Program-made: the position numbers and the translations under genes
Shown: one piece after another, positions 9,069 through 17,415 of the stretch
How positions within the stretch are numbered: the stretch's first letter is position 1
Layout of the letters: each line of letters opens with the position of its first letter
Notes under the pieces: generated by a model
Seen by the model: only the letters and a program-made list of their open reading frames with translations
What the model was told of the DNA's origin: nothing
Databases searched by the model: none
Source of the DNA: Singulisphaera sp. GP187
GTDB lineage: Bacteria > Planctomycetota > Planctomycetia > Isosphaerales > Isosphaeraceae
Reading direction: 5' to 3'
DNA: 64,000 nucleotides
Assembly (NCBI RefSeq): GCF_900129635.1
Contig: NZ_FSRB01000001.1
Coordinates: forward strand, 4,689,501 to 4,753,500

Positions 9069-12000
9069 CGCCCACTTCCTCCGAGATCCGCGTCGCCGGG
9101 GACCGGTTGGTCGGCGACGCTGTTGGCATTGTGACAGGTCATATCAAGTTGGCCGCGCCGGCCAGGCGCGGGGAGGAACCGATCCGTATAGTGAGACCCC
9201 GCGATCAGCTCCGGGTCACACTCGGCCTGCCCCGGGGAGGCCGGGAAGAACGTGTAGAGCACAGGCATCAGATATCGCGTCAAGAAGAGCGTACAGAGCA
9301 TGGCGCCGACGACGACGATGGCCAGAGGCTTTTGCGCCTGGGACCCGATGGAGGTCGCCAGGGCGGCTGGCAGAAGTCCCAATGCGGCCGTCAGTGAAGT
9401 CATGACCACGGGTCGGACCCGAAGCTCGGCACCGCGCATCACCGCCTCCCGGACCGGCAGTCCGGCGGCCCGCAACTGGTTAAAATAGGAGATCAGAAGG
9501 ACGCCATCCTGCACGGCGACCCCGAAGACCGAGATGAACCCGACGGCGGCCGAAATGCTGAATGGGGTTCCGGTCAGCCAGAGTGCGAGGACGCCCCCCA
9601 TGGCGGCCTCCACCACGTTGACCATGACCAAGAGCGCATCCTTGATCGAATGGAAGGCCATGGAGAGGAGGGTGGTAATGAGACCGATCGAGAGCGGCAC
9701 GATCCAGATGAGCCGAGCGTTGGCCTCCTGCATCTGCTGGAACTCGCCGGCCCAGGCGATCCGATAGCCCTGCGCGATCGGTACGACGCCCGCCGTCTCG
9801 ACCTTGCGCTGGGCCTCAGCGATCGTCGAGGCCAGATCACGGCCACGGACGCCGAACTTGATGGGGATGTAGCGACGGTTATTCTCTCGGTAGATGTACG
9901 AGGCGCCGGGCCGGTGCGGCTCGATCTCGACAAGTTGTTCCAGTGGGATGCGCGCCCCCGGCTTGCCGTCGGTCCCCGGCGTATCCACCTGGATGCGACG
10001 GATGACATCCGGGTCGCCTCGCTGATCCCTCGGCAACCGGAGAACGATCTCGTAGAGCTTCTCGCCCTCGATCATCTGCGTAAACGCACGACCACCGACG
10101 GCGACCTGCACGACGGTTTCGACATCGGCCACGTTGATTCCGTAGCGGGCGCACTTGTGGCGGTCGATGCGGATCTCCAGATTGGGTTGCCCCACAATAT
10201 GGAACAGTCCCGCGTTAGCGATACCGTCGACGGAGTTAAGGATGTTGACGACCTTCTGGCCCGCGTCCTCCAGGACATTGAGGTCGTTTCCGAAGAGCTT
10301 GATCGAGTTGGCTCCCTTGACGCCTGAAAGCGCCTCCTCCACATTGTCGCGGATGAGCTGCGAGAAGTTGAAGTTGACCGCCGGGAACTCTCGGAACTTC
10401 TCCATCAGGTCGTCTTGGATCTCCTCCCGAGTGAGCGCCCGGTCCCAGACCCGGTAACCCATAATCATTACAGGCTTCTTCCGCCATTGCTCCATCGGGA
10501 TCAACGGGGCGTTGAACTCCAGATTGAAATAGCTCGTCACGTCTGTGCCATCGTCGGGTCGACCGACGTGAGACATCACGCCACGAATCTCGGGGACCGA
10601 CGCGATGACCTCGCGGAGCCGGGGGACCATGCGGGCGGCCTCGCCGAGCGTCGCGGTGCGTGGCAAGAGTGCCCTGATCCAAAGGTTCCCTTCCTCCAGT
10701 TGGGGCATGAACTCGCCGCCGAGCTTGGGAACGAGCGTGACCGTGAAAGCCAGGAGCGATCCCATGGCCGCGAGGAGGAGATACCGGTGGCGAAGGACGT
10801 GGCTGAGCGTCCGCAAGTAGCGAAGTTTCATGAGCCGGTCGATGATCGTCTCCTTCTCCTCCTTCTTGTTGTGGAACAGGAAAGAGCAGAGGACGGGTGT
10901 CAGGGTCATCGCCAGCAGCAGGGCACCGCAAATTGCGAAAGCATAGGTATTTGCCATCGGGCCGAACAACGCCCCCTCCGGACCGGTCATCGAGAACAAC
11001 GGAATGAACGCGCAGACGATGATGAGCGTCGAGAAGAAGAGCGCCCGCTCGATCTCGTGCGACGCGTCGGTGATCCGGTCGATAAGCGGGCGGGACTGAT
11101 TCCGGCCCCGCGCCGTGATGTGGCGGAAGATGTTCTCGACCATGATCACCGAGCTATCGACGATGATCCCGAAATCCACGGCGCCGATCGACAGCAGGTT
11201 GGCCGACTTGCCCTGCAGATAGAGAACCGAGACCGAGAACAGCAGCGCCAGTGGAATCATCAACGCCACGATCAAGGCGCTGGTGAGGTCCCCAAGGAAG
11301 ACGAGCAGAACGAACACGACCAGGGCCACGCCGACGGCCAGGTTGTGCAAAACGTTGTGCGTCGTGACGTGGACCAAGTCCGTCCGCTGGTTGAAGACGG
11401 CGAGCTTCATCCCTTCGGGAAGGAGGCCTGACGCCTCAATCTCCTTCATCTTGGCCGCAACCGCCTCGGACGTCGGAAGCGACTTCTCGTACTTGCGCAT
11501 CAGGACGATGCCTTCGACAACGTCGTTCACCTCGTCCCGGCCGACGAGTCCCAGCCGCGGGCGATGGCCGACGACCACTTTGGCGAGCTGCTTGATGTAG
11601 ACCGGGACCCCCTCGTAGGTGGCGACGACGACGTCCTGGATGTCCTCCAGCTTCTCGACTTCGAGAGCGTAGGAGCGCTCAATGTTGGCCGGGTCGAGCG
11701 GGTCGATCCCCGCTCCCAGGTAGCCGAGGGCCCGGACGTTGTGCGACTGCGGTCCCAGCGCGAGGACGTCGCCGCCCACGTTGGCGTTGGAGCCCGCAAT
11801 TGCATCCTCGACCATCTTGAGGGTCACGTTGTATCGCTTCATCAACGGCGTATCGAGCAGGACTTGGTACTGCTTGACGGTCCCGCCGTAGCCCGTCACA
11901 TCAATGACCCCGGGGACCTGCTTCAGCGCCCGGCTGAGCACCCAGTCCTGTACGGCCTTGAGTTGATTGAGCGTATAGCCCGGGCCCTCCAGCACATAGC

Positions 12001-12415
12001 GGACGATCTCGCCGGTCGGGCTCCAAGGAGAGAGGCCGGGCGTCACGCCCGTTGGCAGGTTGCCGAGGGCGCTGATGCGGTTGATCACCTCCTGACGCGC
12101 AGCCCAGTAATCGGTTCCATACTCGAATTGACATTTGATGTCGTTCAGACCCGCAAGCGAAATACTTCGCAGGTCCTTCAGTCCCGGCATCCCGTTCAGG
12201 GCATTCTCGAGCGGAATGCCGATCAGCTTCTCCATCTCTTCGGGGCTGGCACCGGGGTTCTGGCTGATGACCTCAACCAGGGGCGGCGTCGGGTCTGGAT
12301 ACGCCTCAACATTGAGGTTCCATGCGGAGTGGACCCCGACAACGATCAGGCCGATCGCCCCGAGCAGGACGATCCATCGATTATGGAGGCTCCAAGAGAT
12401 GAGAGCGCGTACCAT
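9065..12415 (-). CDS. RND heavy-metal efflux pump, inner-membrane subunit (CusA/CzcA family)
   Basis: Proton-driven pump of a tripartite efflux system. The start at 12415 (MVRALISWSLHNRWIVLLGA) gives 1,116 residues, a normal length. Longer in-frame starts reach into the upstream MgtC gene in another frame and are unlikely. The Pro-rich periplasmic entry PDPTPPLVEVISQNPGASPE is at about residues 41-60. The membrane helix 4 region reads DFGIIVDSSVIMVENI, with the Asp and Glu residues of the heavy-metal-exporter subclass. The second half repeats the fold, with GVAVQDGVLLISYFN. The C-terminal tail after the last helix is long and polar. It lies 17 bases after the MgtC gene and overlaps the adaptor gene by four bases. 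Confidence 0.9.
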   Translation of the reverse strand: MVRALISWSLHNRWIVLLGAIGLIVVGVHSAWNLNVEAYPDPTPPLVEVISQNPGASPEEMEKLIGIPLENALNGMPGLKDLRSISLAGLNDIKCQFEYGTDYWAARQEVINRISALGNLPTGVTPGLSPWSPTGEIVRYVLEGPGYTLNQLKAVQDWVLSRALKQVPGVIDVTGYGGTVKQYQVLLDTPLMKRYNVTLKMVEDAIAGSNANVGGDVLALGPQSHNVRALGYLGAGIDPLDPANIERSYALEVEKLEDIQDVVVATYEGVPVYIKQLAKVVVGHRPRLGLVGRDEVNDVVEGIVLMRKYEKSLPTSEAVAAKMKEIEASGLLPEGMKLAVFNQRTDLVHVTTHNVLHNLAVGVALVVFVLLVFLGDLTSALIVALMIPLALLFSVSVLYLQGKSANLLSIGAVDFGIIVDSSVIMVENIFRHITARGRNQSRPLIDRITDASHEIERALFFSTLIIVCAFIPLFSMTGPEGALFGPMANTYAFAICGALLLAMTLTPVLCSFLFHNKKEEKETIIDRLMKLRYLRTLSHVLRHRYLLLAAMGSLLAFTVTLVPKLGGEFMPQLEEGNLWIRALLPRTATLGEAARMVPRLREVIASVPEIRGVMSHVGRPDDGTDVTSYFNLEFNAPLIPMEQWRKKPVMIMGYRVWDRALTREEIQDDLMEKFREFPAVNFNFSQLIRDNVEEALSGVKGANSIKLFGNDLNVLEDAGQKVVNILNSVDGIANAGLFHIVGQPNLEIRIDRHKCARYGINVADVETVVQVAVGGRAFTQMIEGEKLYEIVLRLPRDQRGDPDVIRRIQVDTPGTDGKPGARIPLEQLVEIEPHRPGASYIYRENNRRYIPIKFGVRGRDLASTIAEAQRKVETAGVVPIAQGYRIAWAGEFQQMQEANARLIWIVPLSIGLITTLLSMAFHSIKDALLVMVNVVEAAMGGVLALWLTGTPFSISAAVGFISVFGVAVQDGVLLISYFNQLRAAGLPVREAVMRGAELRVRPVVMTSLTAALGLLPAALATSIGSQAQKPLAIVVVGAMLCTLFLTRYLMPVLYTFFPASPGQAECDPELIAGSHYTDRFLPAPGRRGQLDMTCHNANSVADQPVPGDADLGGSGR

Positions 12416-12432
12416 TGTCTTGTACCAGTCCC

Positions 12433-13125
12433 CTAATTCGTGACCTTTTCCCAACTGACCGACGTGACGCTCGGGTCGATGTTGATCCGCGACATCAAGT
12501 CCTGGATCGCCCGGTCGTCCCGCTCGACCGAGAAGATGTCCGCGACGACCGCGGCCCGGCCGTCCTGTTCGACTTCTTGGGTCGAGATCTTCTGGATGGT
12601 CATCTTCGGGAGCGAATTGACGTGCCGGAGCAGGACGGTACGGATCACCCCTTCTTGCGACTCCTGACAGACCACGCGCATCTGATAGAGCGTTTCGACG
12701 TCCACCGCCGTCTTCAGTCGGGTGTCGATCCGACGGGCGACGGGGCGGAGCCCGAGATGCAGGCCGAGGACCACCGTGGTCCCGACCAGGGCGTGGGCAG
12801 GGAAGCCGGCCCCGGCCAGGGTCCCGACCGCGGCGCTGCACCAGAGCGTCGCCGCGGTGTTCATCCCCTTGACGTTCATCCCGTCACGCAGGATCACGCC
12901 GCCACCAAGGAAGCCAATGCCGCTCACGATATAGGACGCGATCCGGGTCGGACTGTCCCGATCATCCATCAACTGAGAGAGGGAGACGAACAGGGCCGCC
13001 CCGACACAGACCAAGGCGTTGGTCCGCAGCCCCGCCGGGTGCTGCCGGAACTGCCGCTCCAGGCCGATGGCCACGCCCATCAGGAGGGCCGCCCCGACGT
13101 TGAGAATGAATGGAATAAGATCCAT
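12433..13125 (-). CDS. mgtC: MgtC/SapB family protein
   Basis: Inner-membrane protein of the MgtC/SapB family, linked in other bacteria to growth in low Mg2+ and to control of the F1Fo ATPase and membrane potential. 230 residues: a membrane part with four to five helices (about residues 1-140), containing the family blocks GVAIGLERQFRQHPAGLRTN and GIGFLGGGVILRDG, then a soluble C-terminal ACT-like domain (about residues 145-225). GGAGG lies five bases before the ATG. It begins about 1.4 kb downstream of the Mg2+ ATPase gene on the same strand, and the gap is filled by an IS110 element. It is followed by the RND pump, so it bridges the Mg and efflux parts of the cluster. Confidence 0.9.
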   Translation of the reverse strand: MDLIPFILNVGAALLMGVAIGLERQFRQHPAGLRTNALVCVGAALFVSLSQLMDDRDSPTRIASYIVSGIGFLGGGVILRDGMNVKGMNTAATLWCSAAVGTLAGAGFPAHALVGTTVVLGLHLGLRPVARRIDTRLKTAVDVETLYQMRVVCQESQEGVIRTVLLRHVNSLPKMTIQKISTQEVEQDGRAAVVADIFSVERDDRAIQDLMSRINIDPSVTSVSWEKVTN

Positions 13126-13207
13126 GAGAACCTCCGAATCTCATCGTCGTCCGTTCAGGGCCACCAATCCCGGAGAGGCGACCCACGCTCGGTAAATTGA
13201 CGAAGGC

Positions 13208-14536
13208 TAGAGCGGTTTTCTTTTGCATTGCGCACAGCGGAGGAAAAAGGGGACTGGCTCCCGGCCCCTGAGCCCTTGAATCGCGCCGAACGCCTTGGAG
13301 GCCGGGTGCCTTGTATGTTTCACCAGGGGGCGACTCGCCGCGATAGACCGTCAGTGCCTTGGCCATCTTAGGCCGTGGGACAGCTTGGTCGTCGCGGTGA
13401 GCTCTCCCGGACTTGAGCCCGAACAGTCGCCCGGATCATTCCGGATCTGCAAGGCAGGGCCACGCCGGGATGTCGTCATCCGGACCTCAAGGAGATCTCT
13501 CATGTCAGCCACCCCCTGCTTCGTCGGGATCGACGTTTCCAAGGCCCACCTCGACGTCGCCTCGCGGCCCGATGGGCAGGAATTCCGCTTGGCCAACACG
13601 GCCGAAGGGATCGCCTCGCTCGTGGATCGACTCAAACTCCTCGGCCCCACCTTGATCCTGCTGGAGGCCACCGGCGGCCAGGAGTGGGCCGCGGCGGTGG
13701 CCTTGGCCGAGGCCAAGTTGCCGGTCCGGATCGTCGAGCCGGGCCGGGTCCGTCACTTCGCGCGATCGATCGGCCAGCACTCCAAGACCGACGCCCTTGA
13801 TGCGCGGGTGCTGGCCCATTACGCCGACGCCGTCCGCCCCGAGGCGCGCGAACTTCCCGACCAGGAGACCCGCGACCTCCAGGCTTTGCTGGATCGGCGT
13901 CGTCAACTAGTGAACATGTGAGTATCCGAGCAGAATCGGCTCCAGCAGGGGCCGACCGCCGCGGTCCAGGCCGACCTGAAGGCCCACATCGCCTACCTCT
14001 CCGGCCAGATCAAGGCGATGGACCAAGCCGTCGGCAAGGCGATCGAGGCCAAGGCCGATTGGAAGCTCCGCGACGAGGTGCTGCGGAGCATCCCGGGGGT
14101 CGGGCCGCAGACCTCGCGGAGCCTGTTGGGGCTGCTTCCCGAGCTGGGCAAGCTGACCGGCAAGCAGGTCTCGGCGTTGGCGGGGCTGGCCCCGCGTGCC
14201 CGCGACAGCGGGACGGTCAAGGGGGCCCGGACGATCTTCGGCGGCCGTGCCGAGGTCCGCACGGCGTTGTACATGGCCTCGGTCTCGGCGATGCGATTCA
14301 ACCCCGACCTCAAGGCGTTTTACAAGCGGCTCCGCGAGAGCGGTAAGGCGGCCAAAGTCGCCCTGGTCGCGGTCTCTCGGAAGCTGCTGACCATCGCCAA
14401 CGCGATGATCCGCGACATGACACCATGGACGCCTACAAAAACGTGCGCCCCGGTGTGATCTGCGACCACGCACCTTGACAACAAACACAGTCGCTGTCCC
14501 CTTTTTCCGTGCGCTAGCCGGTTGGGAACCGCTCTA
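13208..14536 (+). mobile_element. IS110-family insertion within a long inverted repeat
   Basis: The transposase gene (13502-14458) is bracketed by imperfect inverted repeats built from three matching blocks: TAGAGCGGTT (13208-13217) with AACCGCTCTA (14527-14536), GCGCAC (13230-13235) with GTGCGC (14509-14514), and GGAAAAAGGGGAC (13242-13254) with GTCCCCTTTTTCC (14496-14508). IS110 elements normally lack terminal inverted repeats, so these arms may be a palindromic host repeat that the element entered, as known for IS621 in REP sequences. The 13255-13501 stretch before the gene is where IS110-group elements encode their bridge RNA; I did not resolve a fold. The outer block overlaps the Mg2+ ATPase stop codon. 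Confidence 0.7.
13502..14458 (+). pseudogene. IS110-family transposase with in-frame TGA at codon 140
   Basis: A DEDD transposase/recombinase. AAGGAG precedes the ATG by eight bases. The N-terminal RuvC-like domain is intact: FVGIDVSKAHLDVA, LLEATGGQEW and SKTDALDARVLAHYA. A TGA at 13919-13921 stops it after 139 codons. The same frame then continues for 178 codons (VSEQNRLQQGPTAA onwards) through the C-terminal transposase-20 domain with RSIPGVGPQTSRSLLGLL and the catalytic-Ser region GLAPRARDSGTVKG. The break is therefore a single nonsense codon, explained by CGA to TGA, not a frameshift. Unless read through or rescued in trans, the element is inactive. Confidence 0.85.
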
Positions 14537-17278
14537 GAGCCATGTGCCACATCTTCGACTCAACAAATTCTTAATGATTTGCGTCAGCATGCAGTAGCCG
14601 ACGAGCGTTGCCGCCAGCCAGGGGAAGTAGGCGGCAGGGAGCGGCACCATCCCGACCGCAGTCCCGAGCCGGGTGTACGGGATCGCGATGCCGGTCGCCA
14701 TGACGATCAGCGTCAGCAACATCAGCGGAGCGGTCGCGCGACTCTGGAGGAACGGCACCTTCGCCGTGCGGATCATGTGGATGATCAGGGTCTGGGAGAG
14801 GAGTCCTTCGACGAACCACCCCGTCTGGAACAGTGATTGCCGATCGGCCATATTCGCGCGGAAGGCGAACCACATCAGGGCGAACGTCGTGACGTCGAAG
14901 ACCGAGCTGATCGGGCCGATGAACAGCATGAAGCGGCTGATGGAGCCGACCTGCCACCGGCGGGGCCGCTCCAGGTACTCCTCGTCCACGCGGTCGAACG
15001 GGATCGCGGTTTGGGAGAGGTCGTAGAGCAGGTTCTGGATCAGGATCTGCAACGGGAGCATCGGCAGGAACGGCAGCCAGACGCTGGCGATCAGCACGCT
15101 GACCATGTTGCCGAAGTTCGAGCTCGCCGCCATCTTGATGTACTTGAGGATGTTGCCGAACGTCGCCCGCCCGGCGATGACCCCCTCTTCCAAGACCATG
15201 AGGCTCTTCTCGAGCAAGATGATGTCCGCCGACTCGCGGGCGATGTCCGCCCCGGTGTCGACCGAGATCCCCACGTCGGCGTCCCGGAGCGCGGGGGCGT
15301 AGTTGATGCCGTCGCCGAGGAAGCCGACCGTGTGTCCGCGGCGTTGGAGGGCCGCGATGATCCGGGCCTTCTGGGCCGGTGTCAGCTTGGCGAAGAGCAC
15401 AACCCTCTCGACCGCCTCCTCCAGTTCGGAGTCGGACATCGCCTCGATTGCGCCCCCGAGCAGCAATCCCGCATCATTCAGGCCGACGTCCCGGCAGACC
15501 TTGCGGGCAACCAACTCATTGTCGCCCGTGAGAATCTTGATCGCGACGCCGTGGCCGCGGAGGGCGGCAATCGCCGGGGCGGCGGATTCCTTGGGCGGAT
15601 CGAGGAAGGCGATGAATCCGCATAGAATCATATCCTCTTCGTCGGCCACGCCGTACTGCCGGCCGGCGAGGCTGTCCACCTCCTTACAGGCGACCGCGAT
15701 CACCCGCAGACCGTCCTGGTTCATCCGGGTGCTGAGGCCGATCACCCGCGCGCGGATCTCCTCGGTCAGCGCGACGACCCGGTCCCCGATCCGGGCGGAC
15801 CGGCACGCCGAGAGGACCTCCTCGACCGCCCCTTTGCAGATCAACAGATCCCGACCGCGGAGCACCTCGTGGACGATCACCGACATCCGCCGCCGCACGA
15901 AGTCGAAGGGGATCTCATCGTATTTGAGATAACGGTCGGTCAACTGCTTCGACTCAATCAGGTCCTCGTGCCCCAGGATCGCCTTGTCGAGCAGGTTCTT
16001 CAGCCCGGTCTGAAAATGGCTGTTGAGGAACGCGTATTCAAAGACCCCTTCATCCTCTTCACCGTTGACGTCCAGGTGCATCAGGAGCACCACCTTATCC
16101 TGGGTCAGGGTCCCCGTCTTGTCGGTGCAGAGGACGTCCATCGCGCCAAAATTCTGGATCGCGTTGAGCCGCTTGACGATGACCTTGCGGCGCGACATCG
16201 CCACGGCCCCGCGGGCGAGGTTAGCCGTGACGATCATCGGCAGCATCTCGGGAGTCAACCCGACCGCGACGGAGACGGCGAAGAAAAAGGCCTCGCCCCA
16301 GTTCCCCTTGGTCAGCCCGTTGATGACGAAAACCAGCGGGACCATCACCAGCATGAAGCGAAGTAGCAGCCAGCTCACGCCGTTGACGCCCCGGTCGAAG
16401 CTGGTCGGAACCCGCTTGCCCACGAGGTGTCCGGCCAGCGATCCCAGATATGTACGGGGGCCCGTGGCGACCACGACCGCCTTGGCGGTGCCGCTGACCA
16501 CGTTGGTCCCCATAAAGCAGGCGTTGGCCAGTTCGAGCGGATCGAGGACTCCCACGCCCCGGCCCGGATCGGCGAATTTCTCGACGGGTAGCGACTCGCC
16601 GGTCAAAATCGACTGACTGATGAACAGATCCTTGGACGAGAGGAGGACGAGGTCGGCCGGAACCATGTCGCCGGCGGACAGCGAGACGACATCGCCGGGA
16701 ACGAGGAGTTTGATCGGCACCTCTTCACGCGTGGCCGGGTGCCTCGGCGCATTGCGGACGTACGGTTCTTCGCCGAGAGGCAGGGTGGCGGTGATCCGCG
16801 GTCCCGGTCGGCTCACCGTGGCGGTCGTCCCGACCATCGCCTGCAGCCGCTCGGCCGCCAGGGAGGAGCGAAACTCCTGCACGAACCGAATGCCCACACT
16901 GATCGATACCATGATTGCGATGATCACGGTGGCCTTCGCGTCCTCGGTCAGAAAGGAGACGATGGCTAGCGCGATCAAGAGATAAATGAAGGGGTTATGG
17001 AACGAGTGGATCAGTTGGATGTACCACCGCGGTACGCGCTCGTGTGCGACCTCGTTCAAACCGAACTTACCACGCCGGACGGCAGCCTCGAGCTTCTGGA
17101 GGCCGTCGGACGAGCTCGTGAGAGAGAGCAGCACGTCCTGGATGTCCCGTGATGCCTCCTCCACGACCCGCAACGGGGGAGAGCAAGAGCCCGTGGCTTC
17201 GAGCCCTGACATGGGCTGGGAGAAGAGCTTTCCCTCGGGACGCGTCGCGTGTGTGTTCAATCCGTGGGTCATGGGCAC
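14534..17278 (-). CDS. mgtA: Magnesium-translocating P-type ATPase with altered GDGxND motif
   Basis: 914 residues, the normal size for MgtA/MgtB, which import Mg2+ across the inner membrane at the cost of ATP. Family features are clear: SILTGESLPVEK in the actuator domain, the phosphorylation site DKTGTLTQDK with Asp386, and a C-terminal set of six helices. The hinge motif, normally GDGINDAPAL, reads GDGINYAPAL: residue 660 is Tyr (TAC, 15299-15301) in place of the Asp that binds catalytic Mg2+. One base change (GAC to TAC) explains it. Activity is doubtful if the sequence is right. The two-component genes lie just upstream on the same strand; IS110 follows and separates it from mgtC. Confidence 0.9.
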   Translation of the reverse strand: MPMTHGLNTHATRPEGKLFSQPMSGLEATGSCSPPLRVVEEASRDIQDVLLSLTSSSDGLQKLEAAVRRGKFGLNEVAHERVPRWYIQLIHSFHNPFIYLLIALAIVSFLTEDAKATVIIAIMVSISVGIRFVQEFRSSLAAERLQAMVGTTATVSRPGPRITATLPLGEEPYVRNAPRHPATREEVPIKLLVPGDVVSLSAGDMVPADLVLLSSKDLFISQSILTGESLPVEKFADPGRGVGVLDPLELANACFMGTNVVSGTAKAVVVATGPRTYLGSLAGHLVGKRVPTSFDRGVNGVSWLLLRFMLVMVPLVFVINGLTKGNWGEAFFFAVSVAVGLTPEMLPMIVTANLARGAVAMSRRKVIVKRLNAIQNFGAMDVLCTDKTGTLTQDKVVLLMHLDVNGEEDEGVFEYAFLNSHFQTGLKNLLDKAILGHEDLIESKQLTDRYLKYDEIPFDFVRRRMSVIVHEVLRGRDLLICKGAVEEVLSACRSARIGDRVVALTEEIRARVIGLSTRMNQDGLRVIAVACKEVDSLAGRQYGVADEEDMILCGFIAFLDPPKESAAPAIAALRGHGVAIKILTGDNELVARKVCRDVGLNDAGLLLGGAIEAMSDSELEEAVERVVLFAKLTPAQKARIIAALQRRGHTVGFLGDGINYAPALRDADVGISVDTGADIARESADIILLEKSLMVLEEGVIAGRATFGNILKYIKMAASSNFGNMVSVLIASVWLPFLPMLPLQILIQNLLYDLSQTAIPFDRVDEEYLERPRRWQVGSISRFMLFIGPISSVFDVTTFALMWFAFRANMADRQSLFQTGWFVEGLLSQTLIIHMIRTAKVPFLQSRATAPLMLLTLIVMATGIAIPYTRLGTAVGMVPLPAAYFPWLAATLVGYCMLTQIIKNLLSRRCGTWL

Positions 17279-17415
17279 AGGTTCGGCTCCTCACGGCCTC
17301 GCACCTATCAGGTCGATCGGCGAACGACACTCCCGGCCCGTCGTCCACGACGGTGGAGATAAGGGAGCGCAGGGTCGTTCACGTCGGTCGGACGGGGCGA
17401 GCCCGAGAGGGGTCG

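Noticed and set aside
12416..12841. Longer N-terminus for the RND pump
   Set aside because: The extra 142 residues overlap the MgtC gene in another frame and are Arg/Pro/Gly-rich; the start at 12415 gives normal family length.
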